Source: CAZUAQ01 sp964618455
GTDB lineage: Bacteria; Planctomycetota; Phycisphaerae; UBA1845; PWPN01
NCBI GenBank assembly: GCA_964618455.1
Contig: CAZUAQ010000020.1
Span: 25,813 to 89,812, forward strand
Direction of reading: 5' to 3'
DNA length: 64,000 bases
Part shown: positions 53,743 through 63,414 of the stretch, one piece after another
How the letters are laid out: every line of letters begins with the position of its first letter
How positions within the stretch are numbered: position 1 is the stretch's first letter
Position numbers and translations under genes: made by a program
The notes under the pieces: model-generated
Database searches by the model: none
What the model was told of the DNA's origin: nothing
The model's input: only the letters and a program-made list of their open reading frames with translations

Positions 53743-55902
53743 GTGTTGAAGATACTTCACCTGGCGGATTCGCACATCGGTGTGGATCTGCCTGCGCGGC
53801 CGCGCAAGAAGATGCCGCGCCGCGGTGAGGAGATCATCGACAGTTACCATCGGGCCTGCCGGATGGCCCTCGCGCACGAGGTCGATCTCGTCATCCACGC
53901 CGGAGACGTTTTCGATCTGCCCACGCCGAGCAGCGCCGCCATCCACGCCGCCGCGCAGCCCCTGCTCGACCTGGCGGTGGCGGGAATTCCCGTCTTCATC
54001 ATCCCCGGCAATCACGAGCGCTCCTGCCTGCCCGAATCGCTGCTCTGGTCCCACGCGAACATCACGGTCGTCACCGAGCCACTGACGCGATCCTATCGTC
54101 TTAACGGCAACACGGTGGCGATCTCGGGATTTCCGTGCGTGCGTCGCGAATCGGCCGGAGCCTTCGCCGGCACGCTCGATGCCACAGGCTGGTCCTCCGC
54201 ACGGGCGGACCTGCACGTGCTCGTCGCACATCAGACCTTTGCGTCGGCGGTGTGCGGACCGGCGGACTACCGTTTTCGCTCCGGTGACAACGTCATTGAC
54301 CGTGACGCCGTTCCCGATGGTTTCGACTACGTCGCCGCCGGGCACGTGCACCGGCACCAGATCATCACCGCCCACAACGCCGCCGAGACCCCCATCGTCT
54401 ACGCGGGGTCGCCCGATCGCATTGCCTTTGCCGAGCGCGGCGAACCCAAGGGGGCCGTGCTGGTGCGTGGCGAGGGTGACCGTCTCGTGCCGGAATTCCT
54501 CGCGCACGATGTCCGCCCCATGGAAGTGATTCCCCTCGATGTCACCGGCCTGAAGCGCGGGCCACTCCTCGACGCCATCCTGGGGCAACTGCTGGCCCTT
54601 CCCGAGGAGTGCTACGTCCTGCTCCGGCTCACCGGGCGATCGACGCGGAAGATCATGCAGAATCTCGATCTCGCCGGGCGGCTCCGCGTGAAACGCCCCG
54701 GCATGACGCTGCACGTCTCCGCCCGCGACATCGAGTACGCGCGCCATGCGCCGACCCGCACCGTTTCCCGCCGATCAGCCTTCGACGTGCTCGACGCTCC
54801 GGAAGCGCTGACCTTCGACCTGACCGCCGACCGCGCGAAACTGCTTCCGCGCACACCCGGCAACTACGTCCTGCGCGATGCCGCCTATCGGCTGCTCTAC
54901 ATCGGCAAGGCGACGAATCTGCGTACGCGCGTGCAGGCGCACTTGCGTGGGACGTCCAGGAATACGAGAAAGCGTGGGAATGAGTGGACGCGGCAGATCG
55001 CCCGGGTCGAGGTGCGCATCGCCTGTTCCGACATGGAGGCCCTGCTGGCTGAAGCCGATTTGATCCGCAAGCACCGCCCGCCTTTCAACCGGCAGATGCG
55101 TATGTGGTCGCGCTACTGTTACATCTGCGTTGTGGATCAGCCCTGGCCGCACCTCGCGGTCATGCCGGAACCGGTGCGGGGCGCGATGCATTTCGGGCCG
55201 TACCGCTCGCAGTTCTTCGCCACGGAGCTGGTGGCGGCGCTCAACGGTCTCTTCGGGCTTCCCGAAGCTCCCGGCAAACCGGCAGACGTCGATGCGACAG
55301 GCAATCTGCTTCCATTCACGCAGGAGAACAAGTACAGCAACGGCCATCGAACCGCGACCGTAGCGCGGACCAGCGGCTCTGCATCGCTCGATCTCTCGCA
55401 GGTCCTGAGCATCCTCGGCGGCGAAGACAACCGCGCGCTTCTCGAATCGATTCGCGCACAAGGTGAGATGATGACGGCATCGCCGAAGGGCTCGCTCCCT
55501 GCGCAGGCGGTGCTGCTGTCGCGCCTGGCCGACACGCTGGAGAGGGCGCAGTCCTGGGCAGCCGGGCTCAACGACGCCCGTGCCCTGCTGGATCACGTCC
55601 TGCTGCTCCCCGGTCCGGAGACCTCGCGCACGCTCGTTTTCTTTTCGCCGCAGGGGCCGGTGTTCGATCGGATCCGGGACGATGCCGTATCGGCGGCGGA
55701 TTGCCTGCGGCGACACGCCGCGCGTCTTTCGCGTCCGGCATCATCAGAACCTCTCGGCAAGTCCATCACCGACGGGCTCATCACCGCCGTGCGTACCATG
55801 CAACGCCCGCGGCACGGCTACCGCCTGCTGGCGAAAGCGGAACTCTTGAGATGGGATGGAGACGAGTTCCGGCGACGCGCCATGTCCGCCTGGCCGGAAT
55901 GA
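53743..55902 (+). CDS. SbcD/Mre11-type nuclease fused to UvrC-like GIY-YIG nuclease
   Basis: 719 residues. N-terminal metallophosphoesterase (about 1-260) with D9-x-H11 (LADSHIG), G54-D55 (GDVFD), N90-H91 (PGNHE), H163 (VAHQTF) and H201/H203 (GHVHRHQ): the SbcD/Mre11 metal site. A cap-like linker follows (260-365). Then a UvrC/Cho-type GIY-YIG domain: G373-Y375 (PGNY), Y386-G388 (YIG), R394 and the catalytic Glu 437 in LLAEADLIRKHRPPFN. Next, FGPYRSQFFATEL matches the UvrC segment after GIY-YIG, and an extra helical region (550-610) resembles the UvrB-binding part; the UvrC RNase-H-like half is absent. Start GTG 53743 with GAAAGG upstream. No SbcC partner nearby. Confidence 0.85.
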   Translation: MLKILHLADSHIGVDLPARPRKKMPRRGEEIIDSYHRACRMALAHEVDLVIHAGDVFDLPTPSSAAIHAAAQPLLDLAVAGIPVFIIPGNHERSCLPESLLWSHANITVVTEPLTRSYRLNGNTVAISGFPCVRRESAGAFAGTLDATGWSSARADLHVLVAHQTFASAVCGPADYRFRSGDNVIDRDAVPDGFDYVAAGHVHRHQIITAHNAAETPIVYAGSPDRIAFAERGEPKGAVLVRGEGDRLVPEFLAHDVRPMEVIPLDVTGLKRGPLLDAILGQLLALPEECYVLLRLTGRSTRKIMQNLDLAGRLRVKRPGMTLHVSARDIEYARHAPTRTVSRRSAFDVLDAPEALTFDLTADRAKLLPRTPGNYVLRDAAYRLLYIGKATNLRTRVQAHLRGTSRNTRKRGNEWTRQIARVEVRIACSDMEALLAEADLIRKHRPPFNRQMRMWSRYCYICVVDQPWPHLAVMPEPVRGAMHFGPYRSQFFATELVAALNGLFGLPEAPGKPADVDATGNLLPFTQENKYSNGHRTATVARTSGSASLDLSQVLSILGGEDNRALLESIRAQGEMMTASPKGSLPAQAVLLSRLADTLERAQSWAAGLNDARALLDHVLLLPGPETSRTLVFFSPQGPVFDRIRDDAVSAADCLRRHAARLSRPASSEPLGKSITDGLITAVRTMQRPRHGYRLLAKAELLRWDGDEFRRRAMSAWPE

Positions 55903-55924
55903 ATGATCGAAGCGTTTGTGTGGG

Positions 55925-56569
55925 TCAGCCGACCACGATGATGTGAACGTGCTTGGGGCCGTGCACCCCGGTGACCAGGGTCATCTCGATGTCGGCGGTC
56001 TTGCTCGGTCCGGAGATCAGCACCTCGTTCGCGGGGAGCGGATCCGGCATGCGGGCGGTCCAGTCGATCAGATCGGGCACGAGTTGATCCTTGCGCACCA
56101 GGGCGATGTGGATCGGAACCGCCAGGCTGGCGAGCCGACGCCGTTTGCCGCCACTGGCGACACTGATCGATCCCGTTTCGGCGATGGCCAGCGTCACCCC
56201 GGTGATGCCCGCATCGGCTTCGAAGGCGGCATCAGTGTCGTCGGGGTTATGAAACGAAAGCCCCTTGAGTTCGAGCGCCCGGATCAACTCCTCCCGCGTG
56301 GGCATGCCGTCATCGGGGACGAGCACGCTGCCGGCGTCGAGTTCTTCGAGCAGCTCGATGACCCGGCGCACCATCGCCTGCTCATCGGGGACCGCGTGGG
56401 CATGCATGCCGGTCTGTGTGACGCGCTCGCAGAACAGCGCGGTCAGGTCGTCGTCGGGGGAGACGACGCGTGCGATATCACCGTTATCGGGCAGCGCGAT
56501 CGGTTCGCCCCGCTCCTTGAGCGCGTTGCGAATCCGGGCCATGAAGGCATCCTGCGTCTCACCGGGCAT
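55925..56569 (-). CDS. lutC: LutC/YkgG LUD-domain protein
   Basis: 214 residues. The LUD fold carries ETGSISVASGGKRRRLAS and a final GVHGPKHVHIIVVG, typical of LutC. Together with LutA and LutB it oxidises L-lactate to pyruvate. ATG at 56567-56569 overlaps the lutB stop as TGATG, so translation is coupled in the order lutA-lutB-lutC. Confidence 0.9.
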   Translation of the reverse strand: MPGETQDAFMARIRNALKERGEPIALPDNGDIARVVSPDDDLTALFCERVTQTGMHAHAVPDEQAMVRRVIELLEELDAGSVLVPDDGMPTREELIRALELKGLSFHNPDDTDAAFEADAGITGVTLAIAETGSISVASGGKRRRLASLAVPIHIALVRKDQLVPDLIDWTARMPDPLPANEVLISGPSKTADIEMTLVTGVHGPKHVHIIVVG

Positions 56570-58035
56570 CAGAGTTCCTCCTCGGCATCGGAGGGTGTGT
56601 TCAACTCACGATCGAGTTCGGTCTCGAGATCATCCCAGCGCTGGTGGAACGGGCGGTCCGCCATGGCGGGGAAGTCGCGATGGTTCGTCCATTGCGCCCC
56701 CATGCCCGGCAGCTTCTTGTGCCAGCCGTCCTGTGTTCCCACATCGAGGAATCGATGCGCCATCATCGACCCGGTGCGGTACAGGAACCTCGACTGCATC
56801 CCCATGCGCCAGAACGTGAAGCCCATGCGATACCACCACGGCATCCGCTTGCCTTTGCGAAGATCGTCGCGCATTTCGATGAGCATGGACGGGATGTCGA
56901 TGCGCACCGGGCAGGCATCCAGGCACGCGCCGCACAGGCTCGACGCCTGCGGCAGGTTTTCATACTCATCGATGCCCTTGAGCAACGGGGTAATCAACTT
57001 GCCGATCGGTCCGGGATAGGTGGCCTCGTACGCATGTCCGCCGATCTTGCGATACACCGGGCAGGCATTCAGGCACGCGCCGCAGCGGATGCATCGCAAC
57101 GTCGAGCGATAGCGGCTTCCAAGGATCTTGGACCGGCTGCTGTCCATGATGACGAGATGGAACTCCTCGGGGCCGTCGAAATCGTCCGCGCGCTTCGGCC
57201 CGGTGGTCATGCTCGTATAGCAGGTGATACGCATGCCGGAAGCGCTCTTGCCCAGCAGTTTGAGGAAGAGCGGCAGGTCCTGCATCCGCGGAATGAGCTT
57301 CTCCATGCCCATCAGGCAGACAAGCACGCGCGGCCGCGATGCGCAGTAACGTCCGTTGCCCTCGTTGGTGACGATGGTCACGGTGCCGGTTTCGGCCACG
57401 CCGAAGTTGCAGCCGATGATGCCCATGTCGCTGTTCCGGAACTTGTCCCGCAGGATGTCCCGGGCGTGGGCGGTGAGCGTCGGTGGGTCGGTGGTGTACT
57501 CGATCCCGAGCTTCTCGTGAAAATGGCGTGCGACGTCCTCGCGGTTCATGTGCGCCACGGGCGTCACGATGTGCGAGGGCTTCTCATCGGCAAGCTGAAG
57601 GATGTATTCGCCCAGATCAGTCTCGACCACTTCCAGGCCGGCGGCTTCCAGCGCGTGGTTCAGCTCGATCTCCTCGGTGGCCATGCTCTTGCTCTTGACG
57701 AGGAGCTTGCTGTCGGTCTGTTGGGCGATCTCCCGAATGATCTCGCACGCCTGGTCTCCCGTGGCGGCAAAGTGCACCTGGCCGCCGTGGTTGCGTACGT
57801 TGTCGGTGAATTGCTCCAGGTAGCGATCGAGGTTCTGGAGCGTGTGATCCTTGATACGCGCCGCCAATTCGCGGGCGGCCAGCGCGTCGGGCAATTCCAG
57901 AAGGCTCCGCTTGCGGCCGTCGTCCTTGCGGCGGGTCGATGTATCGGTGATGACCTTCAATCGCTCGTTCGCCAGGGCGATCGAAGTCTTCTCCTTGAAG
58001 TTCGTGTGCTGGGCTTCGGTCGCCAGGGTGCTCAT
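56569..58035 (-). CDS. lutB: LutB/YkgF iron-sulfur lactate oxidation protein
   Basis: 488 residues. LUD domain (GIIGCNFGVAETGTVTIVTNEGNGRYCASRPRV region) followed by two [4Fe-4S] ferredoxin-type motifs, CIRCGACLNACP and CGACLDACPVRIDIP, and a C-terminal tail with FLYRTGSMMAHRF. Electron-transfer subunit of the LutABC L-lactate dehydrogenase. It overlaps lutA by four bases (ATGA) and lutC by TGATG. Confidence 0.93.
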   Translation of the reverse strand: MSTLATEAQHTNFKEKTSIALANERLKVITDTSTRRKDDGRKRSLLELPDALAARELAARIKDHTLQNLDRYLEQFTDNVRNHGGQVHFAATGDQACEIIREIAQQTDSKLLVKSKSMATEEIELNHALEAAGLEVVETDLGEYILQLADEKPSHIVTPVAHMNREDVARHFHEKLGIEYTTDPPTLTAHARDILRDKFRNSDMGIIGCNFGVAETGTVTIVTNEGNGRYCASRPRVLVCLMGMEKLIPRMQDLPLFLKLLGKSASGMRITCYTSMTTGPKRADDFDGPEEFHLVIMDSSRSKILGSRYRSTLRCIRCGACLNACPVYRKIGGHAYEATYPGPIGKLITPLLKGIDEYENLPQASSLCGACLDACPVRIDIPSMLIEMRDDLRKGKRMPWWYRMGFTFWRMGMQSRFLYRTGSMMAHRFLDVGTQDGWHKKLPGMGAQWTNHRDFPAMADRPFHQRWDDLETELDRELNTPSDAEEEL

Positions 58036-58796
58036 AAGGCCACCTCCGTTCGCCGCCCTTCGAGCGTACGCGTCATGGCCTCGTCAATCATCGTGGCGAT
58101 GTGCTTCACCTCGATATCCATCCCGTTGCGTCGGCAGGTGCCGTGGATGTTCATCGAGCATCCGCCGTCGTTGCAGACGAGCAACTCCGCGCCGGTGGCT
58201 TCGATGCACTTCATCTTGTCCCGGGCGATCTCCGCGGAAATATCGCCGTACTTGACCGAAAAGGTCCCGCCGAACCCGCAGCACTGATCGATCTTTTCCA
58301 ACTCGCGGTATTCGAGCCCGTCGAACTTCTTCAGCAGCGTGACCGCTTCGTTCGTCATGCCGATCCCGCGGAGGTGGCAACTGTAGTGGTACGTCGCGAC
58401 CGCCGGATAGGAAAGGTCCCATGGCGACCAGTCGACCTTGAGAACCTTCTCCAGGTACTCGACGAACTCGAATGTCTTGTCGGCCAGGGCAACGGCGCGC
58501 CGATGCATGGCCGGGTCATTTTCAAAGGCGTGCGGCATGTGTTCGCGGACGATCGAGCAACAGGATCCCGAGGGCGTGACGACGGCCTCGCTGTGCTCGA
58601 AGACATCGATCATCCGGGCCGCCACAAGCTTGAAATCGTCCATGAAGCCGCTGTTGAGGGCGGGTTGTCCGCAACAGGTCTGGGCTCGGGGAAAATCCAC
58701 ATCCACACCGAGGCGGCGCAGAATGCGGACGACGGATTCACCCACGTGCGGAAAGAAGAGATCCGTCAGGCAGGTCACGAACAAAGAAACTTGCAT
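58032..58796 (-). CDS. lutA: LutA/YkgE CCG-domain protein
   Basis: 254 residues with two CCG (cysteine-rich) domains: TCCGQPALNSGF and QCCGFGGTFSVKYGDIS, plus PSGSCCSIVREHM and NDGGCSMNIHG, which bind an iron-sulfur cofactor as in heterodisulfide reductase/GlpC. First gene of the lutABC operon, 85 bases after the small membrane protein gene. L-lactate oxidation is the family role. Confidence 0.92.
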   Translation of the reverse strand: MQVSLFVTCLTDLFFPHVGESVVRILRRLGVDVDFPRAQTCCGQPALNSGFMDDFKLVAARMIDVFEHSEAVVTPSGSCCSIVREHMPHAFENDPAMHRRAVALADKTFEFVEYLEKVLKVDWSPWDLSYPAVATYHYSCHLRGIGMTNEAVTLLKKFDGLEYRELEKIDQCCGFGGTFSVKYGDISAEIARDKMKCIEATGAELLVCNDGGCSMNIHGTCRRNGMDIEVKHIATMIDEAMTRTLEGRRTEVAL

Positions 58797-58881
58797 GCGA
58801 TCGTCCTCGGAGGTTGCCGGCTTGAAATCAGGCGTTGGCTTCGCCGGCGGGTCGCGGAGCGCGACGCTTGACGGTCAAGGC

Positions 58882-59232
58882 TCAGGCCGCCTCGCCCCGA
58901 ATGAAGAAGAGAGCCAGCAGGCCGAAAGTCAGGCTGATGACTGCTGCCCCGGTGAAGAAACCCAGCCAGGAGTAGCGGCCTTTGTCGTTCCGTCGCTGGC
59001 CGGCGCTGTTGAATCCGAAACCTGAACCCAGAACGGCCAGCCCGATTGCCGCCGCGGCGGCACCGAAAATCGCGATGCGTCGGGTCGGGCCGTAAATCAC
59101 AATCTGGGCTTCCCATTCAAAGTTCTGGATCATGAAGTATGCCATCGCGATGAGCGGCACTACCGCGAGCGCGGACAGCAGCACGCTCACCAGCGCCTGG
59201 GAATCGTATCGTCGTAAGGAAAACTTGGCCAC
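58882..59232 (-). CDS. Small membrane protein, unknown
   Basis: 116 residues with three hydrophobic helices (SVLLSALAVVPLIAMAYFMI, IAIFGAAAAAIGLAVLGSGF and WLGFFTGAAVISLTFGLLAL) separated by short polar loops. No known family recognised. It lies between the rhamnose isomerase-type gene and lutA on the same strand. Confidence 0.62.
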   Translation of the reverse strand: MAKFSLRRYDSQALVSVLLSALAVVPLIAMAYFMIQNFEWEAQIVIYGPTRRIAIFGAAAAAIGLAVLGSGFGFNSAGQRRNDKGRYSWLGFFTGAAVISLTFGLLALFFIRGEAA

Positions 59233-59317
59233 AGCCTCGATCCTCCATCATGAACTCTACTGCATGCGAAGTTTCAGAAAAAACAGCATCCCGTCGTGAC
59301 CCGATGAGCCGCCGGGA

Positions 59318-60556
59318 CTACGCGTAGCTTGCGTCGCCGGGTGTGCCGTGCTTTTCCGTACGTTCCCTGGCGACCTTCTGTTCGTATCCCGAAGCGCGAT
59401 GGGCTGCCAGGGCGTCCGGCTCGATGTTCATCTCACTACGGACATGACAGATAAGCGGACGGGTATCGGTGAAATAGGCGCCGCGAAGGATCTCTTCCGC
59501 CGCAACGACGTCGTCGCGTGCCTGGGCATCCTGCAGTTTCTTTCGATCCACCAGCAACGCCTTCGCATACAACTCGTGGGCTGTACTCACCGTCTGAAGC
59601 ATCGCTTCGATCTTCGGCTTGAGGTTATGGGACTGATCCACCATGTATGCGATGTCCAGACGCCTGCCGGTCTCCTCTTCCGCGCTCACGATCTCGTGGA
59701 AGATGCGGAAGATCTGGTACGGATCGATGCTGCCCAATGTCAGATCATCGTCTGCATAGCGTCGGTCGTTGAAGTGAAATCCACCGAGCATCTCCTCGTC
59801 GATCAGCCAGGCGACGATCTGCTCGATGTTGGTGGCGGCGTAATGGTGACCGGTGTCCACGAGCACTTTGGCCTGCGACCCCGACGACTTGGCGAGAAGG
59901 TACGCCATGCCCCAGTCGGCGATATCCGTGTGATAAAACGCCGGCTCGAAAGGCTTGTACTCCACCAGCATCGTCATCGACGAGGGCATGGCGGCATGGA
60001 TTTCCTGGAGCCCCTCGGTGAAGCGAGCCTTGCGCGAACGGATGCTGTCCTGGCCCGGGTAATTCGTGCCATCGGCGAACCACAAGGAGAGCAGATCACT
60101 CCCCGCCTGCTTGCCCAGCGCCACGGAATCGAGGCAGTGCTGCACGGCACGGCGACGCACTTCGGGGTCGCGATTGCCGAGGCTGCCGTACTTGTAGCAC
60201 TGGTCCTGGAAGACGTTGGGGTTGATGCTGCCGATGCGGACGCCCGCCTTCTCGGCGTAGCCGACGAGATTCGCATCGAAACCCTGCGGAAAATCCCACA
60301 GCACATGCACCGCCACCGACGGGCAGATCCCGGTCAGCTTGTGCACCTGCGCGGCGTCGTCGAGTTTCTCGTGGATCGTCCGCGCGGCGGCCGGTTGATG
60401 AAACTTGCCGAAACGCGTTCCCGTGTCCGCGTAACCCCAGGAAGGTGTTTCGATGGCGAGGGCTTTCAGGCGATCCACGACCGACTGGGGGTCGCGCCCC
60501 TGTTCCTCGATCCAGCCCAGAAGACATTTCGCGCGTTCATCAGTAGAAGTCGTCAT
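59318..60556 (-). CDS. L-rhamnose isomerase-type sugar isomerase
   Basis: 412 residues, TIM barrel. It matches the Pseudomonas-type L-rhamnose/xylose-isomerase-like family: VHVLWDFPQGF, SINPNVFQDQCYKYGSLGN, LSLWFADGTNYPGQDS, VEYKPFEPAFYHTDIADWG with the metal-binding Glu, DTGHHYAATNIEQIVAWL and GGFHFNDRRYADDDLTLGS with the His and Asp. Converts L-rhamnose to L-rhamnulose (or a related aldose). ATG 60556 fits with GGAG ten bases before it and avoids a weakly coded upstream extension. It is divergent from the GH78 gene. Confidence 0.85.
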   Translation of the reverse strand: MTTSTDERAKCLLGWIEEQGRDPQSVVDRLKALAIETPSWGYADTGTRFGKFHQPAAARTIHEKLDDAAQVHKLTGICPSVAVHVLWDFPQGFDANLVGYAEKAGVRIGSINPNVFQDQCYKYGSLGNRDPEVRRRAVQHCLDSVALGKQAGSDLLSLWFADGTNYPGQDSIRSRKARFTEGLQEIHAAMPSSMTMLVEYKPFEPAFYHTDIADWGMAYLLAKSSGSQAKVLVDTGHHYAATNIEQIVAWLIDEEMLGGFHFNDRRYADDDLTLGSIDPYQIFRIFHEIVSAEEETGRRLDIAYMVDQSHNLKPKIEAMLQTVSTAHELYAKALLVDRKKLQDAQARDDVVAAEEILRGAYFTDTRPLICHVRSEMNIEPDALAAHRASGYEQKVARERTEKHGTPGDASYA

Positions 60557-60876
60557 CGTCAGGGTGCTCCGCGTGGACTCGTCTTGAGGCATCACCCGCC
60601 TGATCCCTGCCCGAGCGCGGGCTCTGAATCGGGGATGGTATCGCATCCATCCCGGGATCATCCTGCTTGTCCAGATGAATTCATCATCCGGCTCGCCGCC
60701 TCGCGTGTCAAGCATACGCTACCATCTGCAAACCCTTGGCAACGCATGTCTTAGCTTGAGCTCACTGGCACGTGCATATCCTTCGGCCATCCCGTGGCGA
60801 TCAATTGCGGTTGTTCCGCCGCCACTCTACCATGACCCCCGCGATTCATCCGCCGACAAACATCCACGAGGTCATT
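60557..60876. other. Divergent intergenic region, rhamnose isomerase / GH78
   Basis: 320 bp. It holds the minus-strand promoter candidate at 60683-60711. A plus-strand promoter for GH78 was not clear. A shared regulator site is likely but none could be identified. Confidence 0.45.
60683..60711 (-). promoter_or_regulatory. Candidate promoter of the rhamnose isomerase-type gene
   Basis: On the minus strand perfect TTGACA (60706-60711), 17 bp spacer, GATGAT (60683-60688), about 130 bases upstream of ATG 60556. Confidence 0.45.
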
Positions 60877-63414
60877 ATGGCAGTACGACAGGCATCCTCG
60901 CCCCCCGGGCAACCCTCAAGACGACGTCGCTCTAAAAAGCTGAACTCCACAACGCCCGACACCCGCAGCCCGAGTCCTCCACCGGAAGCATGGAAAGGGT
61001 TATGGATCTGGTATCCGGGTGTCGAGCCGGGCGGCAAGCCGAACGACTACTGCTTCCTTCGACGAACATTCAATCTGGCATCGCCGCCGGTGTCGGCACA
61101 CGTCATCGTGACCGCCATCGACCGCTATCGACTGTTCGTCAACGGCAAGCCGGTCTGCCGCGGACCGGCTCGGTGTCAGCCCTGGCGCCCCGCATATGAC
61201 GAGTTGGATCTCGCACCCTATCTCAAGCAAGGGCGGAACTGCCTCGCCGTGCAGGCCTTGCGATTCGGGGTGAGCACCTTTCAATCGATCGATCGAGACG
61301 TCTTCGGATTTCTGCTCGATGGCGTGGTGACCTGCCGGTCGGGCGAGCCCGTCCCCATCCATACCGACAACCGTTGGAAGGCCAAGCCGAACGAGGCCTA
61401 CAGGCGCATGACGGCACGCTATACCATTCAGTTGGGCTTCCAGGAGGATGTCAGCGGCGATGCCCTGCCGGAGCGGTGGACGCAGGTGAACTTCAGGGAT
61501 GCATCATGGCCCGATGCCCAGTCGTACGCGTCCGCGCTCACGGTACCGCACGAATCGTTCGAGCCGCGAGGCATCCCCTTCAGCCGCGAATCCCCCGCGC
61601 GATTCGTCCGCATCGTCGGTGAGTTCACCGGCCGCCATGGACCAGAGTACGCCCGGGCGCGCGACATCGGACGACTCGTAGCGGACGAAACGTACCGCCC
61701 CGTCAAACGCTCCGGCATCACCCGGCCTGAATCGATGCTGAAAGGGCGCGATCCTGCGGTCGTACGCCCCCTGGACAAAGCACGTTTCCACGCGGTTGTA
61801 CTCGATGCGGGCAAAGAAACGGCGGGGTATGTCAATCTGGACGTCGATGCCGCCGGCGGAGAGATCATCGACTTCTTCCATACCGAGCACGTTCGTTCGG
61901 ACGGCAGCCCGGTGCGACGTGCCCGAAACGGCGCGCTGGCCTCGATGGGCGACCGCTATCGATGCGGGAAAGGCCGCCAGCGTTTTCAGTTCTACAGTTG
62001 GAAGGGCTTCCGCTACCTGGTCGTCGTCTTCCGTAACGTTCGCCGGCCGCTCAAGGTGCATCGGATCGACTATACCTTCACCAGCTATCCCGTCGAGAAG
62101 CGCGGCGGGTTCCAATGCAGCGATGCCCGCCTGAACCGGATCTGGGAAGTCGGGGCGTGGACGCAGCAGCTCTGCATGCACGACGCCTACATGGACTGCC
62201 CGTGGCGCGAGCAGGCGCAGTGGTGGGGGGACGCCCGGATTCAATGGCGCGTCAATATGGCGGTCTTCGGCGATCACGCGCTCTTCAAACGCGGCATCCG
62301 GCAGATCGGCCAATCCCAGGCGTATCACGGCCTCACGTACGGGATCTATCCCTGCGCCGCCCACGCCCTGATCCTGCCCGACTATACCCTGACCTGGATC
62401 TGCTCAATCTGGGATTACTACTTCTACAGTGGCGATGACGAACCGATCCACGAGCACTTCGAGCGTATCATCAAGGCGCTGGCATGGTTCGAGAAACACG
62501 CCGGGAAGGCCTGCCTGCTGGGCAATGCTCCGGTCGGCATGTGGCTGTTCCTGGACTGGGCACCGCTGTTCAAGGCGGGGTACAGTTGCACGTTCACGAT
62601 GCAGTATCTCGAAGCCCTGCAGACCGCCGCCCGCATGGCCGAGCACGTGAAGCGGCCCCGTGAAGCAAAACGTTGGGGGACACAGGCCAACCGGGTCCGG
62701 CGTGCCATCATCGATACCTTCTGGGATGACAGGGGCAAGCGTTTCATCGAGGGGCGTTACACGGATGGGCGCGCCTACGACCAGGTGGCCCAGCACGGCA
62801 ACACCTACGCCATTCTGACGGGGATCCTTCCGAAGGCGCACCGCCACCTCGCCGATTGCATCGTGGACATCAGTCGCCGGTTCGATGAGCTCAAGGCAGA
62901 CAATGTCGGCGGGAACTGGCAGCACCCCCGGGCGAAATTCCCGATCGCCTCCTCGTTCTTCTTCGCGTACGTGCTCGAAGCCATGTTCCGCCAGGGGCGC
63001 CATGCCGACGCCTTGTGGGCCATCCACAAACTCTGGGGCGAAATGCTGGATGACGGCGCGACCACCTGGTATGAATCCTGGGACCATTGCGAACAGACGC
63101 ACGGGAATACGAGTGCCTGCCACGCCTGGTCGGCCAGCCCGACCTACCACCTCAGCGAGAACATAGGGGGCATCCGTCCGGTTTCGCCGGGGTTTGATGA
63201 GATCATGATCGCACCGAGGCCGACGGGCGTCAGGGAGGCAAGAGTGATCTACCCGACCCGGTATGGCGAGGTCGGTGTGGAATGGTCGTCTCGCAAGCAG
63301 GGGGGGGGCGATCTGGAGATAAAGGTCCCTGACGGAATATCGGCAACTGTGTCACTCGCTGAGGGCGAGGCGAAGAAGGTGGGTCAGGGGCGTCACTCGT
63401 TCCGCACGGGGTGA
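60877..63414 (+). CDS. GH78 alpha-L-rhamnosidase
   Basis: 845 residues, no clear signal peptide. An N-terminal beta-sandwich (Bac_rhamnosid_N-like: RYRLFVNGKPVCRGP) leads to the (alpha/alpha)6 catalytic barrel with DAYMDCPWREQAQWWGDARI, holding the Asp/Glu pair of the active site, and WYESWDHCEQTHGNTSACHAWSASPTYHLSENI near the end, then a small C-terminal beta domain. Releases terminal L-rhamnose from plant or algal glycans. ATG 60877 has GAGG five bases before it; 60832 is an alternative start. It shares a promoter region with the isomerase on the other strand. Confidence 0.87.
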   Translation: MAVRQASSPPGQPSRRRRSKKLNSTTPDTRSPSPPPEAWKGLWIWYPGVEPGGKPNDYCFLRRTFNLASPPVSAHVIVTAIDRYRLFVNGKPVCRGPARCQPWRPAYDELDLAPYLKQGRNCLAVQALRFGVSTFQSIDRDVFGFLLDGVVTCRSGEPVPIHTDNRWKAKPNEAYRRMTARYTIQLGFQEDVSGDALPERWTQVNFRDASWPDAQSYASALTVPHESFEPRGIPFSRESPARFVRIVGEFTGRHGPEYARARDIGRLVADETYRPVKRSGITRPESMLKGRDPAVVRPLDKARFHAVVLDAGKETAGYVNLDVDAAGGEIIDFFHTEHVRSDGSPVRRARNGALASMGDRYRCGKGRQRFQFYSWKGFRYLVVVFRNVRRPLKVHRIDYTFTSYPVEKRGGFQCSDARLNRIWEVGAWTQQLCMHDAYMDCPWREQAQWWGDARIQWRVNMAVFGDHALFKRGIRQIGQSQAYHGLTYGIYPCAAHALILPDYTLTWICSIWDYYFYSGDDEPIHEHFERIIKALAWFEKHAGKACLLGNAPVGMWLFLDWAPLFKAGYSCTFTMQYLEALQTAARMAEHVKRPREAKRWGTQANRVRRAIIDTFWDDRGKRFIEGRYTDGRAYDQVAQHGNTYAILTGILPKAHRHLADCIVDISRRFDELKADNVGGNWQHPRAKFPIASSFFFAYVLEAMFRQGRHADALWAIHKLWGEMLDDGATTWYESWDHCEQTHGNTSACHAWSASPTYHLSENIGGIRPVSPGFDEIMIAPRPTGVREARVIYPTRYGEVGVEWSSRKQGGGDLEIKVPDGISATVSLAEGEAKKVGQGRHSFRTG

